64,000 nucleotides of DNA from CAWGET01 sp963821715 (GTDB taxonomy: Bacteria; Bacteroidota; Ignavibacteria; Ignavibacteriales; Melioribacteraceae). The stretch lies in contig CAWGET010000001.1 in assembly GCA_963821715.1 (NCBI GenBank), positions 540,235-604,234 of the forward strand, in the 5' to 3' direction. Positions 49,428 to 58,517 of this stretch are shown one piece after another. The number at the start of each line of letters is the position of its first letter. Position 1 is the stretch's first letter. Below the pieces are notes generated by a model. The model worked only from the letters and a program-made list of their open reading frames with translations, did not search any database and was not told the origin of the DNA. Made by a program: the position numbers and the translations under genes.

Positions 49428-50324
49428 ATGAAAAAATTCGCATTAACCGGAGCTGCGGGATATATTGCTCCGAGACATTTAAAGGCAATAAACGAGACCG
49501 GGAATGATTTAATTGCGGCGACTGATCCACACGATTCAGTCGGTATTCTCGATTCCTACTTTCCAAATACATCATTTTTTACGGAGTTTGAGCGCTTCGA
49601 CAGACACCTCGAGAAAAAACGCAGAACCGGCGACGGTATTGATTATCTTTCCATCTGCACACCCAATAATCTCCACGACGCGCATATAAGACTTGCTTTG
49701 CGGCTTGGATCCGACGCTATCTGCGAAAAACCTTTGGTCCTTAATCCCTGGAATCTCGATGCTTTGCAGGAACTTGAAGAGGAATTCGGGAAAAAAGTTT
49801 ATAATATTTTGCAGCTCCGCGTTCATCCGGCGCTAATGGCCTTTAAGGAAAGAATTAAATCTGATTCGAAATCAAAACATAATGTAGAATTAAAATACAT
49901 AACTTCGCGCGGTCCCTGGTATCATTATTCCTGGAAAGGAGATATGCATAAATCCGGTGGAATTGCGACAAATATAGGTATTCACTTTTTCGATCTCCTG
50001 ATGTGGTTTTTTGGTCCGGCGCAGGAATATCAAGTTAATCAGAACGAAACTTCGAAAATGTCCGGCTCCCTGGAATTACAGAACGCGAATGTAAACTGGT
50101 TCTTATCAATTGATAGCGGCGATTTACCCGAGGAAGCTGTTAAGAAGGGAATGAGAACTTACCGCTCAATTAAAATTGATGACGAAGAATTAGAGTTTAC
50201 AGGCGGTTTTACAGATCTTCATACGATGCTCTACAAAGATATTTTAGACGGAAAAGGATTCGGGCTTGAGGACGCCAGACCTTCAATAGAATTGGTGCAT
50301 CGGATTAGAAACAGTAAAGCGTGA
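49428..50324 (+). CDS. Gfo/Idh/MocA oxidoreductase, WlbA/WbpB-like UDP-sugar 3-dehydrogenase
   Basis: A 298-residue NAD-dependent dehydrogenase. GAAGYIAPRHLKAI is the Rossmann motif, DAICEKPLVL holds the catalytic Lys and GGIATNIGIHFFDLL the substrate-binding His. These features fit WlbA/WbpB, which oxidises UDP-N-acetylglucosaminuronate at C3 on the way to 2,3-diacetamido uronic acids. Partner genes (wlbB, wlbC, wlbD) are not in this window. It is the last glycan gene before the repeat island. Confidence 0.83.
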   Translation: MKKFALTGAAGYIAPRHLKAINETGNDLIAATDPHDSVGILDSYFPNTSFFTEFERFDRHLEKKRRTGDGIDYLSICTPNNLHDAHIRLALRLGSDAICEKPLVLNPWNLDALQELEEEFGKKVYNILQLRVHPALMAFKERIKSDSKSKHNVELKYITSRGPWYHYSWKGDMHKSGGIATNIGIHFFDLLMWFFGPAQEYQVNQNETSKMSGSLELQNANVNWFLSIDSGDLPEEAVKKGMRTYRSIKIDDEELEFTGGFTDLHTMLYKDILDGKGFGLEDARPSIELVHRIRNSKA

Positions 50325-50964
50325 CTGAGTGACAGGTGGCGGAGAGACGGAAGGTCGGAATTAAAGGTCGTAAAGCATAAGTTGTTAAGAAGTAATCATA
50401 ATCAAAAAAAAATTCCCCTTTTGAGAGAGCTTGTCCCGACTTGTCGGGAGGTTGGGATGTGTTTAGTTAAGAATCTCACTTAATTTTAAGAGGCAGCTCC
50501 TTCCTGTCTGCTCAGGCAGGCACTTAGCTCCTGCTCGTTCGGGATGACAGTTGATTATTCCTCGTCTTTTAGCCCACTGCTTCAGCTGTGGGTTATAAAA
50601 GAAACAATTTATTCTGAACCAATTTATTGGTTTATCCTTCTCTTCTCCACGATAAAATGCATCGTGGAACCAAAAGTTCCCCGCCTGCCTGCTGCAGGCA
50701 GGATAAAAAACAGTCGGGACAGGCAAGACTGAAAAATATCTAACGCTAAAAATTATTCCGTTCCGCTGCGGAAAAAAACTCGATCAGATAACGATCTCAA
50801 ACAGACCTGCTTGCAGAGGCAAGTTTTCCTGAAACGACATAACTTCATAAATTTTGTTTACGCTGATATTTTTAAGACGTAGAAAAAACAATAGCAATTT
50901 ATACTCCCGTTTGTCATTCTGAAGGAAGTGAAGAATCTCACCTTAGTTTGTGTGACAACTCATT
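50325..50964. other. Repeat-rich intergenic region at the left end of the island
   Basis: No gene was recognised. It holds a copy of repeat R1 (50404-50463; a GAGAG hairpin, then CCCGACTTGTCGGGAGGTTG), a CAGCTGTGGGTTA element (about 50568-50596), R3 (50682-50739; GCCTGCTGCAGGC palindrome) and R2 (50803-50835; ACCTGCTTGCAGAGGCAAGT). A CATTCTGAAGGAAGTGAAGA phrase near 50919 is of a kind common in this phylum. Confidence 0.7.
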
Positions 50965-51363
50965 GTGAAGAATATGATTTATTATTTTATTATTTTTAAT
51001 CTATTATATTCGAATGATTTAAAAATGAAAAGCGCGGTAATAAAATCTAAAATGAAAGATAGAACAAAAAAAGTAAGGTTATCAGCGGAATACATCAAGA
51101 CGATTAAAACTCTGGCACTAAAATATTTCAATTCTGATTATGTTATGATTTTTGGATCAAGAGCTGATTCATCACGTAAAGGGGGAGATATCGATATTTA
51201 TATTCAAACAAGCAAAAAGGATGGAATTTTAGAAGCAAAAATTAAATTTCTGAGAGATTTTGAATTGAAATTGGGAGAGCAGAAGGTTGATTTGGTAGTT
51301 CAATCCGGGGGGATAAATAAAAAGATCTTCCGGATTGCACAGGAAGAGGGAGTATTAATTTGA
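50965..51363 (+). CDS. Nucleotidyltransferase of a MNT/HEPN pair, copy A
   Basis: 132 residues from a GTG at 50965; an ATG at 51025 or 51052 may be the real start, because the first 20 residues look like translated leader. The motif GSRADSSRKGGDIDIYI gives the GSx10DxD active site of minimal nucleotidyltransferases, and KVDLVV supplies the later acidic strand. By analogy with MntA it should inactivate the HEPN partner, whose start overlaps its stop by four bases. It is almost identical to the gene at 57670. Confidence 0.82.
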   Translation: MKNMIYYFIIFNLLYSNDLKMKSAVIKSKMKDRTKKVRLSAEYIKTIKTLALKYFNSDYVMIFGSRADSSRKGGDIDIYIQTSKKDGILEAKIKFLRDFELKLGEQKVDLVVQSGGINKKIFRIAQEEGVLI

Positions 51364-51812
51364 AAATAACTGATATTTTTGAAGAACTCGATTTGCATTA
51401 TAAGCGGATAGACGACATTCTTCCCGACATCCTGGAGTATGTTCCTTTAGAAGAAAAAAATTTTGAAAATAAAGAATTAGTAGCTAAAATCGATTCATTC
51501 ATTTACCGCTTTATTAAAATACAAGATAAAATGGGAGAAAAACTTTTTCCTGTTTATCTCCAGCTGCTCCAGGAATATAAACACGGAATGCCGCTTTTAG
51601 ATGTCCTGAATAATTTAGAGAGAATAGGAGTAATTGAGCGGACAGGACAATGGGTGGAATATAGAAAATTAAGAAATAGTCTTACGCACGAATATCCGGG
51701 AAATATTGATGAAGTAATTGATGCGCTGGGTTTAGCTTTTACTGCTTTTGATGAGATGAAAAAAACGTATAAATACATTAAAGAGCAGGCAAATTTGAGA
51801 GGTTTTTGTTAA
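51360..51812 (+). CDS. HEPN-domain protein (HepT-like), copy A
   Basis: 150 residues, helical, with RNSLTHEY (Rx4HxY) near residue 105, the HEPN RNase motif. The TTG start overlaps the end of the nucleotidyltransferase gene. It differs from the HepT at 47346 in length and sequence, so it represents a different branch of the family. The copy at 58065 encodes the same protein. Confidence 0.82.
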   Translation: MKITDIFEELDLHYKRIDDILPDILEYVPLEEKNFENKELVAKIDSFIYRFIKIQDKMGEKLFPVYLQLLQEYKHGMPLLDVLNNLERIGVIERTGQWVEYRKLRNSLTHEYPGNIDEVIDALGLAFTAFDEMKKTYKYIKEQANLRGFC

Positions 51813-53006
51813 ACATATTCCATTATTCTCAATGTTTAATTTTTTACAACGTTCTTTTCCCCCCGATAAAATGCATCGGGGCAGGCTTGACCCTCCTGCG
51901 GCGGACAGGAAGAAAAGAACCAAAAGTTCCCCGCCTGCCTGCTGCAGGCAGGATAAAAAACAGTCGGGACAGGCAAGACTGAAAAATATCGAACGCTAAA
52001 AATTTATTCCGTTCTGCCGCGGAAAATAAACTCGATCAAAAAACGATCTCAGACAGACCTGCTTGCACAGGCAAGTTTTCCTGAAACAGCGGAACTTCAT
52101 AAATTTCTTTACGCTGATATTTTTAGGTCGGATAGGAAAAGCGTATTGCGCAGTAAGCAGTCTAATCGGTAAAAAAAATCCCTCTTGAGAGGGCTTGTCC
52201 CGACTTGGCGGGAGGTTGGGGGTGTCGTAATGAAGTGTAAGCCGATAAATCGTAAGCAGTAAGTATAAAAAGTAATAGCGTCGATGCTTCGAATTAGTGG
52301 GGTTTAACTTTAGCACAAAATTAGTGTCATAACACCAATTATGTTTATAAAGTCTTTTGCTGCTTTTCAGGCTGAAGAAAAGCAGAGTAAGCAAAATTTC
52401 AACTATACGGAGATCTTCGCCTGCGGAAGAATTACTTCTACTGTTCTTTTTCTGTCTCCGATTGGATAGGGAAAAATATCAAAACAAAGACTTTACTACG
52501 TTCTTTTCTCTTGATAGAAAAGAACCAAAAGATCAAGACTGAAAAATATCTGACGCTAAAAATTTATTTCGTTCTGCCGCGGAAAATAAACTCGATCAAA
52601 AAATCAGATCTCAGACAGACCTGCTTGCACAGGCAAGTTTTCCTGAAACAGCGGAACTTCATAAATTTTCTTTACGCTGATATTTTTAGGTCGGAAATAA
52701 AGGTCGTAAAGCATAAGTTTTAAAGAGCAATCCGAATCAACAAAAAAAATCCCCTCTTGAGAGGGCTTGTCCCGACTTGGCGGGAGGTTGGGGGTGTGTT
52801 TAATGAATAATCTCACCTCTTCTAAAAGGAGATACTTCCCTTCGCTCGCGCTCGTTCAGGATGACGTTTCTATTTAGGCGGGAGATACTTCACTTCGCTT
52901 ACGCTCGTTCAGGATGACGTTTAGAGGATCGATGCGAAATCATTTTCTTATCATCAATTTAAATAAAAAAAGCCCTCCATTCTTGGCAAATAGAGGGCAG
53001 TATCAA
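51813..53006. other. Repeat-filled intergenic region
   Basis: About 1.2 kb without a convincing gene; short ORFs here are translated palindromes. It contains R3 (51931-51989), R2 (52053-52087 and 52617-52649), R1 (52171-52225 and 52742-52800) and a pair of CGTTCAGGATGACGTTT phrases near 52850 and 52905. The last part belongs to the second large duplication. Confidence 0.7.
52971..52998 (-). terminator. Rho-independent terminator of the DUF6266-like gene, copy A
   Basis: GCCCTCCA and TAGAGGGC form a stem around a 12-base loop, followed on the minus strand by a run of U. It lies nine bases past the stop codon. Confidence 0.85.
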
Positions 53007-53687
53007 TCAGACTAAAAAAGTATTCGAAAAGTTTACAGCTACATTATCTTCATCAAATGTAAGCAATATTAAAAATCCTTTTCGATTTTGATAGTTGTTG
53101 TAAATCAGCTGCTGCTGACTTGAATAAGTGTTATTGAAAGTTAAAGCCGTATCAAGAATAAGATCCTGTTTTTCCGAAACTGATGTAATAAAAGCATTCT
53201 TTTCCATCGCTTCGTCTAAAGGATTGTTTAGATAGAGTACCGATACCAACTGTACCTTCTTCTCGATTACCGGATCAACATCGGTTGTGTTTCCTATTGC
53301 CGCTATTTCCGCGGAGATACCTGTTTCGGCAATATTCACACTTGTCGCGTTAATTCCAAACCCGACTTCCGGCGTTAATTTTACCAAGTCCGATAAATTG
53401 TTCTCTTCTACGCAGGGATAATTTATCTTGATCATATAATTAAACGCCGATAAATTAACGGGAGAATAAATCTTCCATATGTTTACAAGATCTGCATCCG
53501 CGTATATCGCTTTTGATAATTGGGCGCATAATTTGAAGAATCTCATCCTCCGCAATTGAGCGGGACTTGAGGCTATTGGCGTTTTCGGACTCATAGAGAT
53601 ATAGTTTTTACCGTTTCTTTGACGAAAAACAATATCGCCTAATTGTCCTGTTACTTTACCAAGCACTGATTTATTTAGCGTTGCCAT
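53007..53687 (-). CDS. DUF6266-like protein of unknown function, copy A
   Basis: 226 residues starting MATLNKSVLGKVTGQLGDIV, then FRQRNGKNYIS. This Gly-spaced N-terminus resembles the Bacteroidota DUF6266 family, whose role is unknown. No signal peptide or membrane segment is visible; the rest looks rich in beta strands. AAAGGAAG precedes the ATG. It is transcribed away from the sigma-like gene, with a shared 313-base region between them, and has its own terminator. The copy at 60408 differs in one residue seen by eye (Thr for Ile after GN). Confidence 0.7.
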   Translation of the reverse strand: MATLNKSVLGKVTGQLGDIVFRQRNGKNYISMSPKTPIASSPAQLRRMRFFKLCAQLSKAIYADADLVNIWKIYSPVNLSAFNYMIKINYPCVEENNLSDLVKLTPEVGFGINATSVNIAETGISAEIAAIGNTTDVDPVIEKKVQLVSVLYLNNPLDEAMEKNAFITSVSEKQDLILDTALTFNNTYSSQQQLIYNNYQNRKGFLILLTFDEDNVAVNFSNTFLV

Positions 53688-54000
53688 GGTTATACTTCCT
53701 TTATTTTTTTAAGAAATTCATTTTTAAATAAATAGTTAAAAAGCCGTTTTATATTAAGGAGGGCGCCGATCCCTTATATAAAATTTACCCTTTACGTCAT
53801 GACCTGCAGATACGAAGGATAAGCGAAGGATAAGACCTCCGGTAGAATACATCATTTGCTTTCCTATTTCTTTTTTTAATCAATCTTTATCTTTAAATAC
53901 TCTTTTATTTGTATATTTTGACGCCGGGCTCCCGATGGCAAAATTTTGGATTTGGGGAGTATTATAGAGTAGAACAATTAGAAACTAAAAAGGAAAGGGG
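53688..54000. promoter_or_regulatory. Divergent control region of module A with candidate operator sites
   Basis: The half next to the DUF6266-like gene is shared with module B. The half next to the sigma-like gene is unique except for short motifs. TTTAAATACTCT at 53892-53903 recurs in module B. GGAGTATTATAGAGTAGAAC at 53956-53975 matches 14 of 20 bases in module B at nearly the same distance (25-27 bases) from the ATG. GGAAAGGGG at 53992-54000 is the ribosome binding site of the sigma-like gene. Confidence 0.55.
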
Positions 54001-54590
54001 ATGAGTTCTTACAATCTTGATAAAGCCGACGAAATACTGGAAGTTTTTGAAAGTATCAGAAAAAACAAAAAAACCGATTATTTGAATTGGATCGCGTACA
54101 CTCATAAATTGATGAAAAGCGCTGCCAAATTTACAGGGGGAACATCACCTGAAGAATTGGTTAGTGATCTTATAACAGATACTATCTGCGGAAAGCGGAC
54201 CTGGGACAGGGAAAGAGTTGATTTGAACACGTTTATGTATAAGAACATACGCAGCAAGTTCAGCAATTTGATTAAACGAGAATCTAAATTTGTAAGAGCT
54301 GATGATATTAAGAATGAAAATGATGAAGAAAATTCATTTATGGATAATAATCATTATATAAGTCTGGATGAAATTAATGAGGAGATGGATTTTAAAGAGT
54401 TAGAGGAAAGTATGCTATAAAGAATTAGAAGACGACGAAGAAGCTTACCTTATTTTTTATGAAATTCTGAAAGGAAATCAAAACAAAAGTATCGCCGAAG
54501 AATTAGGTATATGAAGTTTCAAAAGTGGAAGCCGCAAAAAAAAGAATAAGAAGAAGGCTTAACGGCGTCTATAAAGATTTTCTATCGTAA
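54001..54590 (+). pseudogene. Sigma-70/ECF-like factor, copy A, several frameshifts
   Basis: The intact first part (to 54418) encodes a region 2-like domain: SPEELVSDLITDTICGK, then VDLNTFMYKNIRSKFSNLI. The region 4-like part must be read through shifts near 54416, in the A5 run at about 54480-54484, near 54507 and in the A7 run at 54537-54543. It gives YKELEDDEEAYLIFYEILKG, then SIAEELG and VEAAKKRIRRRLNGVY. Reconstructed length is about 195 residues, close to the intact relative at 61502. It is the first gene of a run with a small unknown protein and an ImmA-like peptidase. Confidence 0.7.
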
Positions 54591-54650
54591 AGAATTTTTT
54601 CTCCACACAATAAAACAAAACAAGAAGTTACCACCGGGAGGGAGGCAGCC

Positions 54651-55022
54651 ATGAAAACATTTTTAAACAATGCTTTACTTGACTTTTTTTTGGATCCTGA
54701 AAATGAAACGAAGGAATCCGTAGCGGAATACTTATACGAAGAAGGATACAATATTGATGAATTAAACAGAAGATTTGAAAAATTATTAAAGAAAAGCAGG
54801 GCTACGCTGCTGCTTGAAAAGGGAAAAAAGTTCAAAAATTATTTTATATCATTCCAGGAGAAGGTTAAAACGGGGGAAATAAATTTGAGTAAAGAAGAAC
54901 CTGCTCTCGCGGGCGCTTTCAGAAAACTTGAAGACTCGGCTGGGGAAGATTCCGATAAACTGCTGGATGATATAGAGAAGATGAAAATACTTAAATTAAT
55001 GGAATCTAAGGGATTAATTTAA
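54651..55022 (+). CDS. Small acidic helical protein between sigma-like and ImmA genes, copy A
   Basis: 123 residues, mostly helical, rich in Lys and Glu, without a recognised domain or signal peptide. Alignment by eye with the gene at 62168 (also 123 residues) shows shared positions: a DFFLDPENETKESVAEYLYE-like start, LEKGKKFKN, a middle NEP/EEPAL segment and a Leu-rich end. GGGAGGGAGG just upstream is the ribosome binding site. Its place suggests a partner of the sigma-like factor or a substrate of the peptidase; this is inference. Confidence 0.65.
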   Translation: MKTFLNNALLDFFLDPENETKESVAEYLYEEGYNIDELNRRFEKLLKKSRATLLLEKGKKFKNYFISFQEKVKTGEINLSKEEPALAGAFRKLEDSAGEDSDKLLDDIEKMKILKLMESKGLI

Positions 55023-55040
55023 TAGAGTTAAGGAAAAATT

Positions 55041-55817
55041 ATGCTGCCAAAATCACACGCGAGAATCCTGCTGGAAAAATATGCCGTTGATAATCCTACA
55101 GAACTGGAGATAGAGGCTATAGCAAATGCGGAAAAACTGATTATCCGGGAAGACGAGATGAGCGGAGCTATCGGCAGAATCACATTTTCAAACGGAAGCG
55201 GCGTTATTACAATTAAGAAGGATATAAAAGAAGTATCGCAGAAGCGTTTTACAATTGCCCATGAAATGGGGCATTTTTTTAATGAAAGAGGAGCAGGTAT
55301 AAAGACAAATTTTGACAATTTAACAAATTTCTATTCCGTTGGGGGACGGGAAAGAGCGGCTAACGAATTTGCAGCCGAATTTTTAATGAAGAGTGAATGG
55401 TTCACCGATTTTACAAAAGGGAAAAAGTTAAATATTGATCTGCTTAAAGAAACGGCTTCATATTTCGGTGTATCCCTTTCTGCCGCGGCTTTAAGGTATG
55501 CCGAGATCGGAGAGTCTCCCATGGCTGTAATAATGAGCAAAAACGGAATTGTGCAGTGGAGTCGCATAAATAAATATTTCCCGTTTACTTGGATCCCGAA
55601 CGGATACAAAGTAAATTCAAATTCTTATGCCTTCGATATTTTCAAAAAAAGGGGGAAAGGGGAGAGCCAGTCAATTATTCATGATGAACCTGAGGAGGTT
55701 TTAGCCGACGCCTGGTTTTGGGAGGATTATAATTTTAAAAAAGATTTTTATATGATTGAACAGAATTTCTACATGCCCGGATATGATTCTATTATGACTA
55801 TTTTATGGGAAATATAG
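55041..55817 (+). CDS. ImmA/IrrE-family zinc metallopeptidase, copy A
   Basis: 258 residues. The active site is AHEMGHFFNE (HExxH), followed by AANEFAAEFLM with the third ligand Glu, the usual ImmA/IrrE arrangement; relatives cleave repressors or other regulators. The C-terminal part after about residue 160 is an additional domain of unknown function. It starts 18 bases after the small gene. From IAHEMGH to the stop it is almost identical at DNA level to the copy at 62619, while residues 1-71 are only about 55% identical. Confidence 0.87.
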   Translation: MLPKSHARILLEKYAVDNPTELEIEAIANAEKLIIREDEMSGAIGRITFSNGSGVITIKKDIKEVSQKRFTIAHEMGHFFNERGAGIKTNFDNLTNFYSVGGRERAANEFAAEFLMKSEWFTDFTKGKKLNIDLLKETASYFGVSLSAAALRYAEIGESPMAVIMSKNGIVQWSRINKYFPFTWIPNGYKVNSNSYAFDIFKKRGKGESQSIIHDEPEEVLADAWFWEDYNFKKDFYMIEQNFYMPGYDSIMTILWEI

Positions 55818-56200
55818 AAGCGCAAACTATTAGTCTGCGCTAATCTAAAGGAGAAGTTTCGGAATCTAATCTCAGCTCGTTTAGGATGACTGTTGGTTAT
55901 TCTGGTCTTTTAGCCCACTGCTTCAGCTGTGGGTAACAGGGAAACAAAGATAATTCTCAACCAATTTATTGGTTTATGAAATTCATTTACTCCCGATGGT
56001 TTATTGGAGAATCCAGAGATTTTGAGAGAACGATCTCAAACAGACCTGCTTGCACAGGCAAGTTTTCCTGAAACTCGTTCTTTTCTTCTCCCGATTGCAT
56101 CGGGAAATCAAATATTCAAAAATAAGACTTTACTACGTTCTTTTCCCCCCGATAAAATACATCGGGACAGGCTTGACCCTCCTGCGGCGGACAGGTAGAA
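55254..56200. repeat. Large direct duplication, copy A (peptidase 3' part and downstream DNA)
   Basis: Matches 62832-63780 (offset 7,578 at the left edge). Identity begins at ATTGCCCATGAAATGGGGCA inside the peptidase gene, includes the stop codon and a CGCAAACTATTAGTCTGCGC palindrome-like tail, and fades through repeat DNA. Confidence 0.85.
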
Positions 56201-57669
56201 AAGAACCAAAAGATTCCCGCCTGCCTGCAGCAGGCAGGCTAAAAAAAAGCGGGACAGGCAAGGCTGCAAAAAAATCATCTGCAATTTACTTCATTCCGCT
56301 AAAGTGAATCCAGTTCGTTCCTTCGGAACTCTTACAGGATTCCCTTCTTAACGCTCCATTCCATAAATTACTTTTCGATGATTTTTTTAATGCCAATAGG
56401 AAAAGCGTTTGGCAGTAAGCAGTAAACGGTAAAAAAAATCCCCTCTTGAGAGGGCTTGTCCCGACTTGGCGGGAGGTTGGGGTGTGTTGATGCAGAGATA
56501 AATCGTGAGCAGTAAGTATCAAAAGTGATATCTCTCTGCTTCATTTGGGATTTAACGATTTCATACAAACCTTGTATCATAAATTAATTATTTTATTAAC
56601 TCCAGCCTTTAGGCTGGAGAAAACAGAGCCTGCAAATCAAAACGGGCTTTAGCCCAATTAATTTGTTCTTTTCTTCTCCGATTGCATCGGGAAATCAAAT
56701 ATTCAAAAAAAACTTTACTACGTTCTTTTCCCCCCGATAAAATGCATCGGGACAGGCTTGACCCTCCTGCGGCGGACAGGGAAAAGAACCAAAAGATTCC
56801 CGCCTGCCTGCAGCAGGCAGGCTAAAAAAAAGCGGGACAGGCAAGGCTGCAAAAAAATCATCTGCAATTTACTTCATTCCGCTAAAGTGAATCCAGTTCG
56901 TTCCTTCGGAACTCTTACAGGATTCACTTCTTAACGCTCCATTCCATAAATTACTTTTCGATGATTTTTTTAATGCCAATAGGAAAAGCGTTTGGCAGTA
57001 AGCAGTAAACGGTAAAAAAAATCCCCTCTTGAGAGGGCTTGTCCCGACTTGGCGGGAGGTTGGGGTGTGTTGGTGAAGAGATAAATCGTGAGCAGTAAGT
57101 ATTAAAAGTGATATCTCTCTGCTTCATTTGGGATTTAACGATTTAATATAAACCTTGTATCATAAATTAATTATTTTATTAACTCCAGCCTTTAGGCTGG
57201 AGAAAACAGAGCCTGCAAATCAAAACAGGCTTTAGCCCAATTAATTTGTTCTTTTCTTCTCCGATTGCATCGGGAAATCAAATATTCAAAAAAAACTTTA
57301 CTACGTTCTTTTCCCCCCGATAAAATGCATCGGGACAGGCTTGACCCTCCTGCGGCGGACAGGAAGAAAAGAACCAAAAGATTCCCCGCCTGCCTGCTGC
57401 AGGCAGGATAAAAAACAGTCGGGACAGGCAAGACTGAAAAATATCTAACGCTAAAAATTATTCCGTTCCGCTACGGAAAAAAACTCGATCAGATAACGAT
57501 CTCAAACAGACCTGCTTGCAGAGGCAAGTTTTCCTGAAACGACATAACTTCATAAATTTTGTTTACGCTGATATTTTTAAGACGTAGAAAAAACAATAGC
57601 AATTTATACTCTCGTTTGTCATTCTGAAGGAAGTGAAGAATCTCACCTTAGTTTGTGTGACAACTCATT
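55818..57669. other. Repeat-filled intergenic region with a tandem duplication
   Basis: About 1.85 kb without a supported gene. It contains an element with CAGCTGTGGGTAA (near 55915), R2 (56042-56074 and 57508-57540), three R3 variants (from about 56218, 56801 and 57387) and R1 (56431-56487 and 57013-57070). Short ORFs found here recur with every repeat copy and have no ribosome binding sites, so they were not called. Confidence 0.7.
56077..57380. repeat. Tandem repeat of about 583 bases, two units and part of a third
   Basis: Unit starts (GTTCTTTTCTTCTCC) lie at 56077, 56665 and 57248. An internal marker CAGTTCGTTCC occurs at 56311 and 56894, 583 bases apart. A further nearly identical unit is at about 59338-59880, with decayed relatives at about 58900-59330 and 63650-64000. 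Each unit contains one R1 and one R3 and several hairpins with CCTTTAGGCTGGAG-like arms. Confidence 0.85.
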
Positions 57670-58068
57670 GTGAAGAATATGATTTATTATTTTATTATTT
57701 TTAATCTATTATATTCGAATGATTTAAAAATGAAAAGCGCGGTAGTAAAATCTAAGATGAAAGATAGAACAAAAAAAGTAAGGTTATCAGAGGAATACAT
57801 CAAGACGATTAAAACTCTGGCACTAAAATATTTCAATTCTGATTATGTTATGATTTTTGGATCAAGAGCTGATTCATCACGTAAAGGGGGAGATATCGAT
57901 ATTTATATTCAAACAAGCAAAAAGGATGGAATTTTAGAAGCAAAAATTAAATTTCTGAGAGATTTTGAATTGAAATTGGGAGAGCAGAAGGTTGATTTGG
58001 TAGTTCAATCCGGGGGGATAAATAAAAAGATCTTCCGGATTGCACAGGAAGAGGGAGTATTAATTTGA
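57670..58068 (+). CDS. Nucleotidyltransferase of a MNT/HEPN pair, copy B
   Basis: 132 residues from a GTG, with the same start uncertainty as copy A. Two residues differ from copy A (AVVKSK for AVIKSK and RLSEEY for RLSAEY); the active-site motif GSRADSSRKGGDIDIYI is unchanged. Both copies have full reading frames, so both may be active. Confidence 0.82.
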   Translation: MKNMIYYFIIFNLLYSNDLKMKSAVVKSKMKDRTKKVRLSEEYIKTIKTLALKYFNSDYVMIFGSRADSSRKGGDIDIYIQTSKKDGILEAKIKFLRDFELKLGEQKVDLVVQSGGINKKIFRIAQEEGVLI

Positions 58069-58517
58069 AAATAACTGATATTTTTGAAGAACTCGATTTG
58101 CATTATAAGCGGATAGACGACATTCTTCCCGACATCCTGGAGTATGTTCCTTTAGAAGAAAAAAATTTTGAAAATAAAGAATTAGTAGCTAAAATCGATT
58201 CATTCATTTACCGCTTTATTAAAATACAAGATAAAATGGGAGAAAAACTTTTTCCTGTTTATCTCCAGCTGCTCCAGGAATATAAACACGGAATGCCGCT
58301 TTTAGATGTCCTGAATAATTTAGAGAGAATAGGAGTAATTGAGCGGACAGGACAATGGGTGGAATATAGAAAATTAAGAAATAGTCTTACGCACGAATAT
58401 CCGGGAAATATTGATGAAGTAATTGATGCGCTGGGTTTAGCTTTTACTGCTTTTGATGAGATGAAAAAAACGTATAAATACATTAAAGAGCAGGCAAATT
58501 TGAGAGGTTTTTGTTAA
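58065..58517 (+). CDS. HEPN-domain protein (HepT-like), copy B
   Basis: 150 residues, identical to copy A at protein level, including RNSLTHEY. It overlaps the nucleotidyltransferase gene by four bases. Identical toxins and antitoxins in two copies mean that loss of one pair could be covered by the other. Confidence 0.82.
   Translation: MKITDIFEELDLHYKRIDDILPDILEYVPLEEKNFENKELVAKIDSFIYRFIKIQDKMGEKLFPVYLQLLQEYKHGMPLLDVLNNLERIGVIERTGQWVEYRKLRNSLTHEYPGNIDEVIDALGLAFTAFDEMKKTYKYIKEQANLRGFC

Larger units (their letters stand above)
50670..52128. repeat. Large direct duplication, copy A (nucleotidyltransferase/HEPN segment)
   Basis: Nearly identical to about 57375-58833 with a constant offset of 6,705 bases through the two genes. 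Only scattered substitutions were seen, for example at two codons of the first gene. It includes one R3/R2 set on each side of the gene pair. Confidence 0.85.
52540..53865. repeat. Large direct duplication, copy A (DUF6266-like gene and its leader)
   Basis: Nearly identical to 59938-61266 at an offset of 7,401 bases through the gene. Identity ends abruptly after TTGCTTTCCT at 53865, about 135 bases before the divergent sigma-like gene. Confidence 0.85.

Noticed and set aside
50463..50726. Short ORFs in the island repeats (for example on the minus strand at 50463-50726, 56286-56522, 59365-59601)
   Set aside because: They are translations of the palindromic repeats, recur with every repeat copy, lack ribosome binding sites and have no protein-like features.
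53007..55817. Sigma-like/ImmA module as a plain prophage remnant
   Set aside because: No capsid, tail, portal or lysis genes are nearby; a phage origin of single genes remains possible but does not explain the duplicated order.
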